Shown piece after piece: positions 22,622-28,830 of a stretch of 39,623 bases of DNA; the first letter of the stretch is position 1, and every line of letters starts with the position of its first letter. The stretch spans positions 1 through 39,623 of the forward strand of contig DAHUZY010000005.1 in assembly GCA_027314885.1 (NCBI GenBank), written 5' to 3'. Under the pieces are notes generated by a model. That model was not told the DNA's origin. It was given only the letters and a program-made list of their open reading frames with translations, and did not search any database. This DNA is from Candidatus Saccharimonadota bacterium (GTDB taxonomy: Bacteria; Patescibacteriota; Saccharimonadia; Saccharimonadales; UBA4665). Made by a program: the position numbers and the translations under genes.

Positions 22622-22857
22622 TATTTACTTCGCTCAGTTCGAACGATCTCCGCCACCTCGGCTTCCGTGTATACCTTACCTTTGTACTGATTACGCACCT
22701 GCTTGGTCAGACTATCCCAGCGCTCCATAACGGCCAGTTGCTTGCGCACGGCTTGGCGGACAAAATCACTGCGGCTACTGCCTTGCTGCTTCGACTGAGC
22801 ATCAATCCGCTCAACAAGCTGCTTAGGCATTGAAATATTGAATGTTTGAGACTTCAT
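22621..22857 (-). CDS. Ribbon-helix-helix (CopG-type) antitoxin
   Basis: 78 residues from ATG 22857. TFNISMPKQLVERIDAQSKQQGSSRSDFVRQAV is a canonical RHH domain (strand 4-9, helices 12-23 and 28-40), followed by a charged tail for toxin binding. The track start (22923) lies within the iteron region upstream of the promoter; TACAAT ends exactly six bases before ATG 22857. Confidence 0.87.
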   Translation of the reverse strand: MKSQTFNISMPKQLVERIDAQSKQQGSSRSDFVRQAVRKQLAVMERWDSLTKQVRNQYKGKVYTEAEVAEIVRTERSK

Positions 22858-22863
22858 ACAAAC

Positions 22864-22892
22864 ATTGTATGGATTTACTGACAGATTGTCAA
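22864..22892 (-). promoter_or_regulatory. Consensus promoter of the RHH-PIN module
   Basis: Minus strand TTGACA (22887-22892), 17-base spacer, TACAAT (22864-22869), six bases to ATG. The iterons begin immediately upstream of the -35. Confidence 0.8.
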
Positions 22893-22950
22893 TCCTGTTA
22901 CTGCACATCCTGTTACTGCACATCCTGTTACTGCACTCTGTTACTGCAAT
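22892..22950 (-). repeat. 15-bp iterons upstream of the RHH-PIN promoter
   Basis: Three exact tandem copies of ATCCTGTTACTGCAC (22892-22906, 22907-22921, 22922-22936) and a fourth shortened copy, TCTGTTACTGCAAT (22937-22950). The spacing of about one and a half helical turns and the position next to the -35 suggest cooperative binding by the RHH antitoxin. No spacers are present, so this is not a CRISPR. Confidence 0.8.
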
Positions 22951-22981
22951 CCATATTCGCCTATAACATATTTGGCCGTTA

Positions 22982-23103
22982 GGTTCTAATCCAGCCCGGT
23001 AGTTATTGCGCTAGACTTGGCAGAGGCTATACTTTAAGCGTTTCGTGCCACCGTAATAGTTCGTTTTTGAGGCGGTTCCAAGCCGAAACCGGAAGGAGTA
23101 CCA
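22982..23103 (+). repeat. Palindromic island repeat, copy C
   Basis: 122 bases, about 1,040 bases after the start of copy B, which in turn is 1,035 after copy A. It shares an uninterrupted 3' segment (GGTTCCAAGCCGAAACCGG and on to GTACCA) with copy B. It is followed by about 185 bases with no gene before the AbrB-type antitoxin. Confidence 0.85.
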
Positions 23104-23252
23104 ATTCCTTGTTTCAGCCATGTCTTTAATACATCTTTTAGACTGGATCTTGGTTATCTTTAGCTCTTTCAGAGCACGCTCTAACTAACAGGTTTATGTT
23201 TGTTCTGTTTCGTTAAACTACTAGGTAATGAAGTATCTATTTGTACTACCTA

Positions 23253-23281
23253 TTGCATTTAGTAATGGATTTTGCTACAGT
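23253..23281 (+). promoter_or_regulatory. Promoter of the AbrB-PIN module
   Basis: TTGCAT (23253-23258), 17-base spacer, TACAGT (23276-23281), seven bases to ATG 23289, again a leaderless arrangement. Confidence 0.65.
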
Positions 23282-23288
23282 AATGAAT

Positions 23289-23537
23289 ATGAAAACTACA
23301 CTTACCATTACCCGCAAGGGCCAAACTACAATACCAGCTCCTGTGCGCCATAAGATGGGATTAAATAATAGCGGTGGAATTTTACAGATGAGCTTCAATG
23401 AGAAGAAGGGTGAGCTTGTGATATCAAAGTTTACCAATATAGATGAGCTGAGCAAAAAGTTAAGTGGATATATTAAGCCTGGGGTAAAGCCTCTCGTTGA
23501 TGCAGATGCATTTTACCAAGCAAACAGGTCTATATAA
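23289..23537 (+). CDS. AbrB/SpoVT-type antitoxin
   Basis: 82 residues. TLTITRKGQTTIPAPVRHKMGLNNSGGILQM is a clear AbrB swapped-hairpin DNA-binding domain (KGQ.TIP..VR..LG). The C-terminal 35 residues, with EKKGELVISKF and a helix, should bind the toxin. ATG 23289 is chosen from the promoter; ATG 23283 is two codons upstream in frame. The track start at 23241 lies inside the promoter region. Confidence 0.85.
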   Translation: MKTTLTITRKGQTTIPAPVRHKMGLNNSGGILQMSFNEKKGELVISKFTNIDELSKKLSGYIKPGVKPLVDADAFYQANRSI

Positions 23538-23538
23538 G

Positions 23539-23943
23539 ATGAAATATGCAGGCTCTCTAGATACAAACGTCTTACTACGCTTATTGCTTAATGATATAGC
23601 TGAGCAGCACACTGCTACAAAAAGACTATTAGGCCAAGCCCCTAATCAATTTGCTGTTGCCGATACAGCGATAGTTGAATTGGTATTTGCACTTAACCGA
23701 TACTATGGATTTAGTCGCTCACAGACCGCAGAAGCAGTAGAAGGCCTCATGAGCTTAAAGGAAATAAACTGTAACAGGGCTCTTTTTGAACGAGCTATAC
23801 CTTTTTATGTTACGCATACTGGTTTATCATTCGAGGATTGCTGTTTATCTGTATATACGCAGCTCAATGATGCTGAACCCTTATGGACATTTGATAAAAA
23901 ATTAGCTAATCAAGCTCTTAACTCAAAGTTGGTTGTAGCGTAG
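23539..23943 (+). CDS. PIN-domain toxin
   Basis: 134 residues from ATG 23539, one base after the antitoxin stop; the longer track start overlaps the antitoxin. SLDTNVLLRLLLND (Asp 7), ADTAIVELVFALNRYYG (Glu about 46), LSFEDCCLSVY (Glu/Asp about 99-100) and PLWTFDKKLA (Asp about 119) give the PIN acid pattern. The AbrB-PIN pairing is a well-known VapBC arrangement. Confidence 0.88.
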   Translation: MKYAGSLDTNVLLRLLLNDIAEQHTATKRLLGQAPNQFAVADTAIVELVFALNRYYGFSRSQTAEAVEGLMSLKEINCNRALFERAIPFYVTHTGLSFEDCCLSVYTQLNDAEPLWTFDKKLANQALNSKLVVA

Positions 23944-23957
23944 CCCTCCATTATAGA

Positions 23958-23991
23958 GTTTTTGACTTCTGGGACTACGGTGTACCAGATA
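23958..23991 (+). repeat. Short diverged repeat D1 after the AbrB-PIN module
   Basis: Matches 25805-25838 at 26 of 34 positions by hand (GTTT.TGACTTCT.G.ACTACG.TGT). Both copies follow a stop codon by 15-35 bases at the end of a transcription unit. The nature is unknown. Confidence 0.45.
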
Positions 23992-24063
23992 CAATTTTGG
24001 TTTCTAACAATCTGTAAGGTTTATTTTGGTATTTACTGTATTTTGCTACTTGTTTTTACTTAA

Positions 24064-24210
24064 CAGATAGGAATTTCATCGACATTTTATATATTTGCCA
24101 GAGGGCAACACATCTACTTGCTACATGGTTTCCTTAAAAAGAGACAGGCAACCCCTAAGAAAGAACTAAGTATAGCTATAGAGCGTAAGAAAGAACTGGA
24201 AAGACTATAG
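24064..24210 (+). pseudogene. C-terminal remnant of a HigB/RelE-like toxin (Gp49 type)
   Basis: An in-frame stretch of 48 codons with no start codon, absent from the ORF track. It reads TFYIFARGQHIYLLHGFLKK followed by RQATPKKELSIAIERKKELERL. The run F..GxxIYLLHGF.KK.Q.TPK.E...A..R..E is the hallmark C-terminal half of HigB-type toxins. The N-terminal half (about 50-60 residues) is missing; a stop lies directly upstream in the frame. It precedes an intact HigA-like gene in the usual toxin-first order, so the module has lost its toxin. Confidence 0.7.
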
Positions 24211-24217
24211 ATTGGTC

Positions 24218-24247
24218 TTGATATAATTATTGCATATATGCTATAAT
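24218..24247 (+). promoter_or_regulatory. Own promoter of the HigA-like gene
   Basis: TTGATA (24218-24223), 18-base spacer, TATAAT (24242-24247), six bases to ATG 24254. The palindrome GCATATATGC lies in the spacer and may be the HigA operator. This promoter lets the antitoxin be made without the toxin. Confidence 0.75.
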
Positions 24248-24253
24248 TTAGTC

Positions 24254-24526
24254 ATGAAGAGTTTCAAAGAATACAAGAAACAGGCACTTAGAGACCCTGG
24301 GTTAAAAAAGGCTTATGATGATTTAGAGCCAGAATACAGGTTGGCTAGTAGTCTTATTGAAGCACGTCTTAATAAAAACTTAACTCAAGAAGAATTAGCT
24401 AAAAAAGCCGGTGTTACACAGAATACTATCACAAGACTAGAGAGTGGCGTTAATAACCCTACATTCGCTACCGTTAATCGTGTTGCAAACGCATTAGGAA
24501 AAGAACTAAAGTTAGTTAGTAGTTAA
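24254..24526 (+). CDS. HigA-like XRE antitoxin
   Basis: 90 residues from leaderless ATG 24254; the track start at 24230 lies inside the promoter. The N-terminal FKEYKKQALRDPGLKKAYDDLEPEY is the toxin-contacting extension seen in HigA proteins of Gp49-type modules. Residues of about 40-85 are a helix-turn-helix (NLTQEELAKKAGVTQNTITRLESG). It is intact although its toxin partner is truncated, so it may now act as a stand-alone regulator or cross-antitoxin. Confidence 0.85.
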   Translation: MKSFKEYKKQALRDPGLKKAYDDLEPEYRLASSLIEARLNKNLTQEELAKKAGVTQNTITRLESGVNNPTFATVNRVANALGKELKLVSS

Positions 24527-24567
24527 TAAAAAGACCTCGCGAGAACTTGCGTCCAAACGGGGTGCAG

Positions 24568-24606
24568 TACATTAATCATACCAAAGTTAACAATTTAGTT
24601 AATGTA
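24568..24606. repeat. Inverted repeat TACATTAA / TTAATGTA
   Basis: An exact 8-bp inverted repeat (24568-24575, 24599-24606) with a 23-base AT-rich loop, between the HigA stop and the convergent SDR remnant. No T-run; it may form a weak bidirectional terminator. Confidence 0.4.
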
Positions 24607-24635
24607 TTCTGTGGTAATCGTAATAATTCGTTAGG

Positions 24636-25043
24636 TTATAACCGTTTATCTCTTAACCAGTAATGAGTATGGGTTAGGCTGAATCCACCGTCAACAACTA
24701 CTGTTTCACCGGTAATAAATCTGGCTTTATCTGATACCAAGAATTCTACCACTTCACCGATATCTAATGGTTGCTGATTTACCCCGAGAGGTACAAGGTT
24801 GTTCGGCTCAGGATTTTCTGAGTCCACAACTATACCTGGAGCAACTGCATTGACCTTAATCCCATATTTAGCAAGCTCTAATGCCGATTCTTTAACAAAC
24901 ATTTCTATTCCGGCCTTGGACACAGAGTACATTGGGTGAGTTCTTACTACCTTACTGTGGGTAGAAGAAATAAAGACTATATTGCCCTTAAGTTTGTTTT
25001 GAACCCAATCTTTAGCAAACAATGAAGTTAAGTAAAATCTCAT
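24636..25043 (-). pseudogene. Truncated short-chain dehydrogenase (C-terminal half)
   Basis: 135 residues from ATG 25043. It contains GNIVFISSTHSK, the catalytic YSVSKAG motif (Tyr and Lys), IKVNAVAPGIV and ITGETVVVDGGF, which together are the C-terminal half of a classical SDR of about 250 residues. The N-terminal Rossmann part with TGxxxGIG and the NNAG motif is absent, and the 248 bases upstream do not encode it. Without a cofactor-binding half it should be inactive, so I call it a gene remnant. Confidence 0.75.
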
Positions 25044-25061
25044 TCGTTATTGACGTAACGT

Positions 25062-25128
25062 AAACCCCTCAGCTCATCTGCTCATACCGGTAGACACGTG
25101 TTTGAACAGATACGGACTGAGGGTTTTT
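25062..25128 (+). terminator. Long-loop hairpin ending in a T-run
   Basis: AAACCCCTCAG (25062-25072) pairs with CTGAGGGTTT (25117-25126) with a single bulged C, and T5 follows. The loop is 44 bases. It could be the terminator of a small RNA or the remains of a lost gene's end. The region up to 25291 has no gene but also holds the 12-bp palindrome CAGTAATTACTG (25198-25209). Confidence 0.4.
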
Positions 25129-25257
25129 GCGTACATAACCTCGTCATAGATTGACCCCACTGACTGGGAGGGAGCCACAGTCTGTTAAAGAAGAAAACAG
25201 TAATTACTGCCTCCTAAGATGCAAATGGTAGACTCCCATGCCAGTCTTTATTGTAGT

Positions 25258-25283
25258 CCTCTAGTGTATTAGGGGACTAGAGG
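25258..25283 (+). repeat. Inverted repeat CCTCTAG / CTAGAGG before the membrane protein gene
   Basis: Exact 7-bp arms (25258-25264, 25277-25283) around a 12-base loop, ending nine bases before the ATG and overlapping the AGGTAGGAT that may be its ribosome-binding site. It could hide the start site in the mRNA. Confidence 0.4.
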
Positions 25284-25291
25284 TAGGATAT

Positions 25292-25771
25292 ATGAGACTA
25301 AAATTAATTCGAATCCCGCTAGTATTAATCTTTCATACAATAACTGTTTATTCTGTTAAAGTATTGCTTATGTTAGTATACGTACCTTTCATTTTGTTAT
25401 TTATAGTTGTTCTAATTGCGATTGGCGTATTTGGCAGAAAGCTACTGGCGAAACATAGTAACAAAGGACAGCTTAAAGTTGCAACAACAATAGGGACTCT
25501 AGCCGAAATTCTGCTATTTGTATTTGGAGTTATGGGAGCTGATTACATTCATCAATCCCAAAACGTTGGCGCTGGCTGTCCATCTCATTATCCCTATATA
25601 ACAGCAGTAGTAATTACTGGAATAATCGGCTTTTTTTCTTTCTTGTTTGCCACCTATCAGAGTTTCGCTTGGAACAAGAAAAATAGTTTTGTTTTTTTAA
25701 TAGCTACTATAACTTTATTGGTAACTACAATAATAACTTTGTTTTACGCTAGCTTTTGTCTAACGTGGTAA
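25292..25771 (+). CDS. Four-helix membrane protein of unknown function
   Basis: 159 residues with hydrophobic segments at about 5-20, 24-47, 64-84, 98-120 and 130-155, joined by short basic loops (GRKLLAKHSNKGQ). AGCPSHYPYITAV in the middle has a single Cys. No family recognised. The codon composition is AT-rich like the toxin-antitoxin island, suggesting it belongs to that acquired segment. AGGAT lies close upstream of ATG. Confidence 0.6.
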   Translation: MRLKLIRIPLVLIFHTITVYSVKVLLMLVYVPFILLFIVVLIAIGVFGRKLLAKHSNKGQLKVATTIGTLAEILLFVFGVMGADYIHQSQNVGAGCPSHYPYITAVVITGIIGFFSFLFATYQSFAWNKKNSFVFLIATITLLVTTIITLFYASFCLTW

Positions 25772-25804
25772 CGGAGTAGCACTAAATGAATTACTCATTA
25801 TTGC

Positions 25805-25838
25805 GTTTCTGACTTCTCGTACTACGCTGTGCTGAATA
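25805..25838 (+). repeat. Short diverged repeat D2
   Basis: Second copy of the D1 sequence (23958-23991), 34 bases after the membrane protein stop. It marks the right end of the AT-rich island. Confidence 0.45.
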
Positions 25839-25866
25839 TAGTTACATTGACAGCTGAGGAACGTAA

Positions 25867-27102
25867 TTATAAAAGAAGAGACATGAGTAAGTAGAAATTG
25901 AGCACGCCCGAGGCAATAAGAGTAAACTTCATGCCAGTTGAAAGTCTTCGGTGATTCTTGAAGTACACCAGCATAAATAAGACGAAAAGTTCAGGCAAAA
26001 AATCTAGCGTATATCTGGAGCCAAGCTGTATCATGCCCAAACCAAAAAAGGCAAACACAAACAGAGCACACACAACTGCAGTTAAAAGAAGGTGTCGCGC
26101 CCGCCGGTCAAACGAAGACCACTTGTTGAAGAAAAGTGCAAGCAGGTATGGCGAGGTGATGAAAATACTCATGCCGTAGATATTGTTCTTTATAAAAGGA
26201 AACTTCAACGTCCAAGAGCCGCTATTGACCAACACGGGAGTGGGTGCTCGCAATAGTGCGCTGTAGAGACCAGCTGGTATGTGCGCTAGGCTAAATAACC
26301 CGTAATCTCTCGATGCAATTGCAGACGGATAGAGCAATTGGTACATGTACCCTCCATTTAGGGGATTGTGGAAGCGCAAGAAGTTATATAGACCGAGAAA
26401 AGCGCCTGCGGCAATCACCGGCAGACAAAGTTCAGCGAGTTTTTTCAGTTTATGTCCCTTTATAACCACTTTGCCTCTCCAAAGTTCTAGCAAGAAGAAA
26501 AGCAATAATACAGCAGCCGTACCTCTTGTCATTAGCAAAAGACCACAAATTATCCCGAGGAGCCACCAACGCCTGCTACCTCTGAAATACTCATAGAGAC
26601 CTGCAAACAGCAACAAGGTGGTTAACACTTGCGCAAAGAACCAGCTGCTGGACACTGAGGAGACGCCGATAAAAACACTGCCCAGGCAGAACCCAAACAT
26701 TAAGAACAGGCTATCCTCTTTAGAAAAACCAATCTTGCGGGCAAGTCTGAATACAAAGAAAGCTACGCCGAGGATCAGAAGCCAGGTGAGATAGCCTTGC
26801 CAAAAGAAATAGTGAAAGGCCTCAAATACCGCCATGAAAGGAGTAATTAATATGGCTGGAAGTGGCCCCTCGTCCCAATAGATTTTTCCGTGATAAAGCA
26901 CCGGATCCTGGCCCAGACCCCCGATCCATTGGCGAAAATTAAGCTGCCCATGCAGGAACGATTGAGCAAGTAAAGAAAATTGCTGGCTACCTTCCAGCGA
27001 AAAACTCAGCACAATAATCCACAGCAACAAAAGTACGGGCACAATGAATATAAGGACCTCCCGATAAAGACCCCTAAGTAGTTTTTCCTTTATTTTATCC
27101 AC
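25867..27102 (-). CDS. GT-C-like polytopic membrane protein
   Basis: 411 residues from GTG 27102, with about ten hydrophobic segments. The first outside loop (about 40-85: LAQSFLHGQLNFRQW, GKIYWDEGPLPAIL) fits the pattern of GT-C glycosyltransferase-like CPR proteins with an acidic WDEGP motif near the catalytic site. A later TRGTAAVLLL and GSRYTLDFLPELFVLFMLV (about 365-385) match the C-terminal half of such proteins. Donor and acceptor are unknown. TATAGT lies nine bases upstream of the GTG. Confidence 0.7.
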   Translation of the reverse strand: MDKIKEKLLRGLYREVLIFIVPVLLLLWIIVLSFSLEGSQQFSLLAQSFLHGQLNFRQWIGGLGQDPVLYHGKIYWDEGPLPAILITPFMAVFEAFHYFFWQGYLTWLLILGVAFFVFRLARKIGFSKEDSLFLMFGFCLGSVFIGVSSVSSSWFFAQVLTTLLLFAGLYEYFRGSRRWWLLGIICGLLLMTRGTAAVLLLFFLLELWRGKVVIKGHKLKKLAELCLPVIAAGAFLGLYNFLRFHNPLNGGYMYQLLYPSAIASRDYGLFSLAHIPAGLYSALLRAPTPVLVNSGSWTLKFPFIKNNIYGMSIFITSPYLLALFFNKWSSFDRRARHLLLTAVVCALFVFAFFGLGMIQLGSRYTLDFLPELFVLFMLVYFKNHRRLSTGMKFTLIASGVLNFYLLMSLLL

Positions 27103-27189
27103 TAAGTAAGTACTATACGGTCTGTGTATTAAAATTAATAGTCTCCCATTTTGTTGTGATTAATGTGTTGTAAATATGTAAATCATGCA

Positions 27190-27219
27190 TTGCACAAGAT
27201 TCAATTGCTAAGCTATACT
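27190..27219 (+). promoter_or_regulatory. hsp20 promoter
   Basis: TTGCAC (27190-27195), 18-base spacer, TATACT (27214-27219). It gives a leader of nearly 80 bases, the longest in the window. Confidence 0.65.
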
Positions 27220-27244
27220 GCTACTAACATAAAAATGCAAGGCG

Positions 27245-27297
27245 TTCATCCATAAAGTTAGGATGAAGGTTACATAAAAACCAACTAACTTGGAGGG
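27245..27297 (+). promoter_or_regulatory. Structured hsp20 leader, possible RNA thermometer
   Basis: Two stems are visible in the leader: an exact TTCATCC (27245-27251) / GGATGAA (27261-27267) hairpin, and a weaker CCAA-CTAAC-TTGG stem (27281-27293) that covers the first bases of the GGAGGG ribosome-binding site. A weak stem at the ribosome-binding site fits heat-controlled translation; this is inference. Confidence 0.45.
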
Positions 27298-27303
27298 ATA
27301 CTT

Positions 27304-27783
27304 ATGGCGCGACGCAATAACGATGACGATCTACTGTTAGAAGAAGACGAGCTTACTGCTGCTTTTCTGGGCGACGACACAACGATACCTGCTGAGGAAT
27401 CAGCTCAAAGCCCTGCTGCACCAGCAGAAGACGAATGGGATGACGAAGAGAATATTGTGCCCGGGCAATTAGCAGTTGATGTATACGAAACTAAGGAAAA
27501 GCTGATTGTAAAAGCCCGTACTGCCGGTGTCAATAAGAATGACCTTGACGTGAGCATCTCTGATAACCAGCTGACAATACGCGGCACGCTAACTTCTGGT
27601 GCTGAAGATGGGGTAGAGAACTACTTCTTGCAAGAATGTTATTGGGGCGAATTCTCCCGCACCATAGCTTTGCCGGTACCGGTCAAAGAAGAGGAGATTG
27701 AGGCCGTATTAAAAGATGGTGTACTTACTATTAGCTTCGGCAAGGTCCAGCAGGATACGGTCAAGAAAATCCAGGTCATGTAG
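27304..27783 (+). CDS. Hsp20 / alpha-crystallin small heat shock protein
   Basis: 159 residues. The N-terminal 50 residues are acidic and disordered. Residues of about 55-150 are the alpha-crystallin domain: LAVDVYETKEKLIVKARTAGV, DLDVSISDNQLTIRG, YFLQECYWGEFSRTIALP and the closing KDGVLTISFGK. It is an ATP-independent holdase keeping unfolded proteins soluble. The C-terminal IxI motif is only weakly present (KKIQVM). A strong Shine-Dalgarno sequence GGAGGG lies six bases before the ATG. It ends in its own terminator. Confidence 0.92.
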   Translation: MARRNNDDDLLLEEDELTAAFLGDDTTIPAEESAQSPAAPAEDEWDDEENIVPGQLAVDVYETKEKLIVKARTAGVNKNDLDVSISDNQLTIRGTLTSGAEDGVENYFLQECYWGEFSRTIALPVPVKEEEIEAVLKDGVLTISFGKVQQDTVKKIQVM

Positions 27784-27786
27784 ACA

Positions 27787-27815
27787 GAGAAGCAATTACC
27801 CGCTTCTCCCTTATT
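27787..27815 (+). terminator. Terminator of hsp20
   Basis: GAGAAGC (27787-27793), 8-base loop, GCTTCTC (27802-27808), then CCTTATTTAT. The stem is exact; the T-run is interrupted. Confidence 0.6.
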
Positions 27816-27831
27816 TATAACGGGGTTTTCT

Positions 27832-28076
27832 CTTCACTAGCTACCCGAGTTGATAGTATTCGTTTGGTTTAAGACAAAGTGAATAATGAGTTGGGCAAGT
27901 GCCACTACAATAAGTCCAATGATAGCGTAGAGAAGGGTCTTCTTCGCATTACCAACCCCTTCACTCGCGCCACCTGAGGTTATGTAGCGGAAACCTCCGT
28001 AGATGATCATGATGACGGAGATGGCACCGACTACTATAGAGAAGATGTTGACTACCTGCTTGGCAAGCTTTGTGAT
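27832..28076 (-). repeat. 245-bp exact duplicate, copy 1 (pilin gene 3' segment)
   Basis: Base-by-base comparison shows identity with 28358-28602, including the stop codon and five bases beyond it. The identity stops sharply at both ends. Confidence 0.9.
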
Positions 28077-28271
28077 GGAACTCGTTCCCACGTTAGTACT
28101 ACTACAAGAAACCGGCCCAGAGCTACCCAGATTAGCGCCCTGCGCCACGCTATTTGCAGTAGTTGACGAACAACTAGAAGCATACACCGCTGCCGGGACT
28201 GCTATAGGAGCTAGTAAAGTAAGTAACGCTACAAGACCAAGAGCATGACTTTTAAGCTTATTGATTATCAT
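27837..28271 (-). CDS. VirB2/TrbC-like pilin (copy 7, distal)
   Basis: 144 residues from ATG 28271 (track start GTG 28283). An N-terminal signal or membrane segment (ALGLVALLTLLAPIAVPAAVYA), a Ser/Cys-rich loop with three cysteines, then two membrane helices around YGGFRYITSGG, the hallmark of this pilin-like family. The last 80 codons are identical in DNA to the neighbouring gene while the N-terminal part differs. It is last in the seven-gene minus-strand array. Confidence 0.8.
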   Translation of the reverse strand: MIINKLKSHALGLVALLTLLAPIAVPAAVYASSCSSTTANSVAQGANLGSSGPVSCSSTNVGTSSITKLAKQVVNIFSIVVGAISVIMIIYGGFRYITSGGASEGVGNAKKTLLYAIIGLIVVALAQLIIHFVLNQTNTINSGS

Positions 28272-28357
28272 GGCTGCGTGCACCTCTCTTTTTGTTAGCC
28301 TTCATCACTATTAACTTATACTACAAGCATTAGCGAGAAGCAAGCACCGTTGTCATG

Positions 28358-28602
28358 CTTCACTAGCTACCCGAGTTGATAGTATTCGTTTGGTTTAAGA
28401 CAAAGTGAATAATGAGTTGGGCAAGTGCCACTACAATAAGTCCAATGATAGCGTAGAGAAGGGTCTTCTTCGCATTACCAACCCCTTCACTCGCGCCACC
28501 TGAGGTTATGTAGCGGAAACCTCCGTAGATGATCATGATGACGGAGATGGCACCGACTACTATAGAGAAGATGTTGACTACCTGCTTGGCAAGCTTTGTG
28601 AT
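28358..28602 (-). repeat. 245-bp exact duplicate, copy 2 (pilin gene 3' segment)
   Basis: See copy 1 at 27832-28076; offset 526 bases. Perfect identity including silent positions points to a recent duplication or gene conversion. Confidence 0.9.
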
Positions 28603-28830
28603 AGCCTTATTACCCACATTCTTTTTACCACAATTAACTACATGGTTTGTGCTACCCAAGTTCGCACCTGTTTGCAAGCCACTCGTTGTGGCGCCGGTGC
28701 AATCTTTGACGGCGTAGACCGTCATGGGAACCAGTACTGGTGCAAGTAACGTTAATATTGTGACGATACTCAGTAAGTAGGGTCTAATTTGCACAAAGCG
28801 GGTCTCTGGTTTCTTGTATATACGTATCAT
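28363..28830 (-). CDS. VirB2/TrbC-like pilin (copy 6)
   Basis: 155 residues. The basic N-terminus MIRIYKKPETRFVQIR precedes a signal or membrane segment (about 18-39), then a loop with two cysteines (KDCTGATTSG, VVNCGKKNVG) and the two-helix pilin core with YGGFRYITSGG. Its ATG overlaps the upstream stop by one base (TAATG). The core is identical to the next gene, so the two proteins differ only in their N-terminal halves. Confidence 0.82.
   Translation of the reverse strand: MIRIYKKPETRFVQIRPYLLSIVTILTLLAPVLVPMTVYAVKDCTGATTSGLQTGANLGSTNHVVNCGKKNVGNKAITKLAKQVVNIFSIVVGAISVIMIIYGGFRYITSGGASEGVGNAKKTLLYAIIGLIVVALAQLIIHFVLNQTNTINSGS

Noticed and set aside
22892-22950. CRISPR array
   Set aside because: The 15-bp units are directly adjacent with no spacers, only about four units, and no cas genes are nearby.
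20907-23103. Repeats A-C as true integron attC sites
   Set aside because: The required RYYYAAC and GTTRRRY ends are not present in the right order. GTTAGGT before copy C is not repeated at A or B. No integron integrase gene is in the window.
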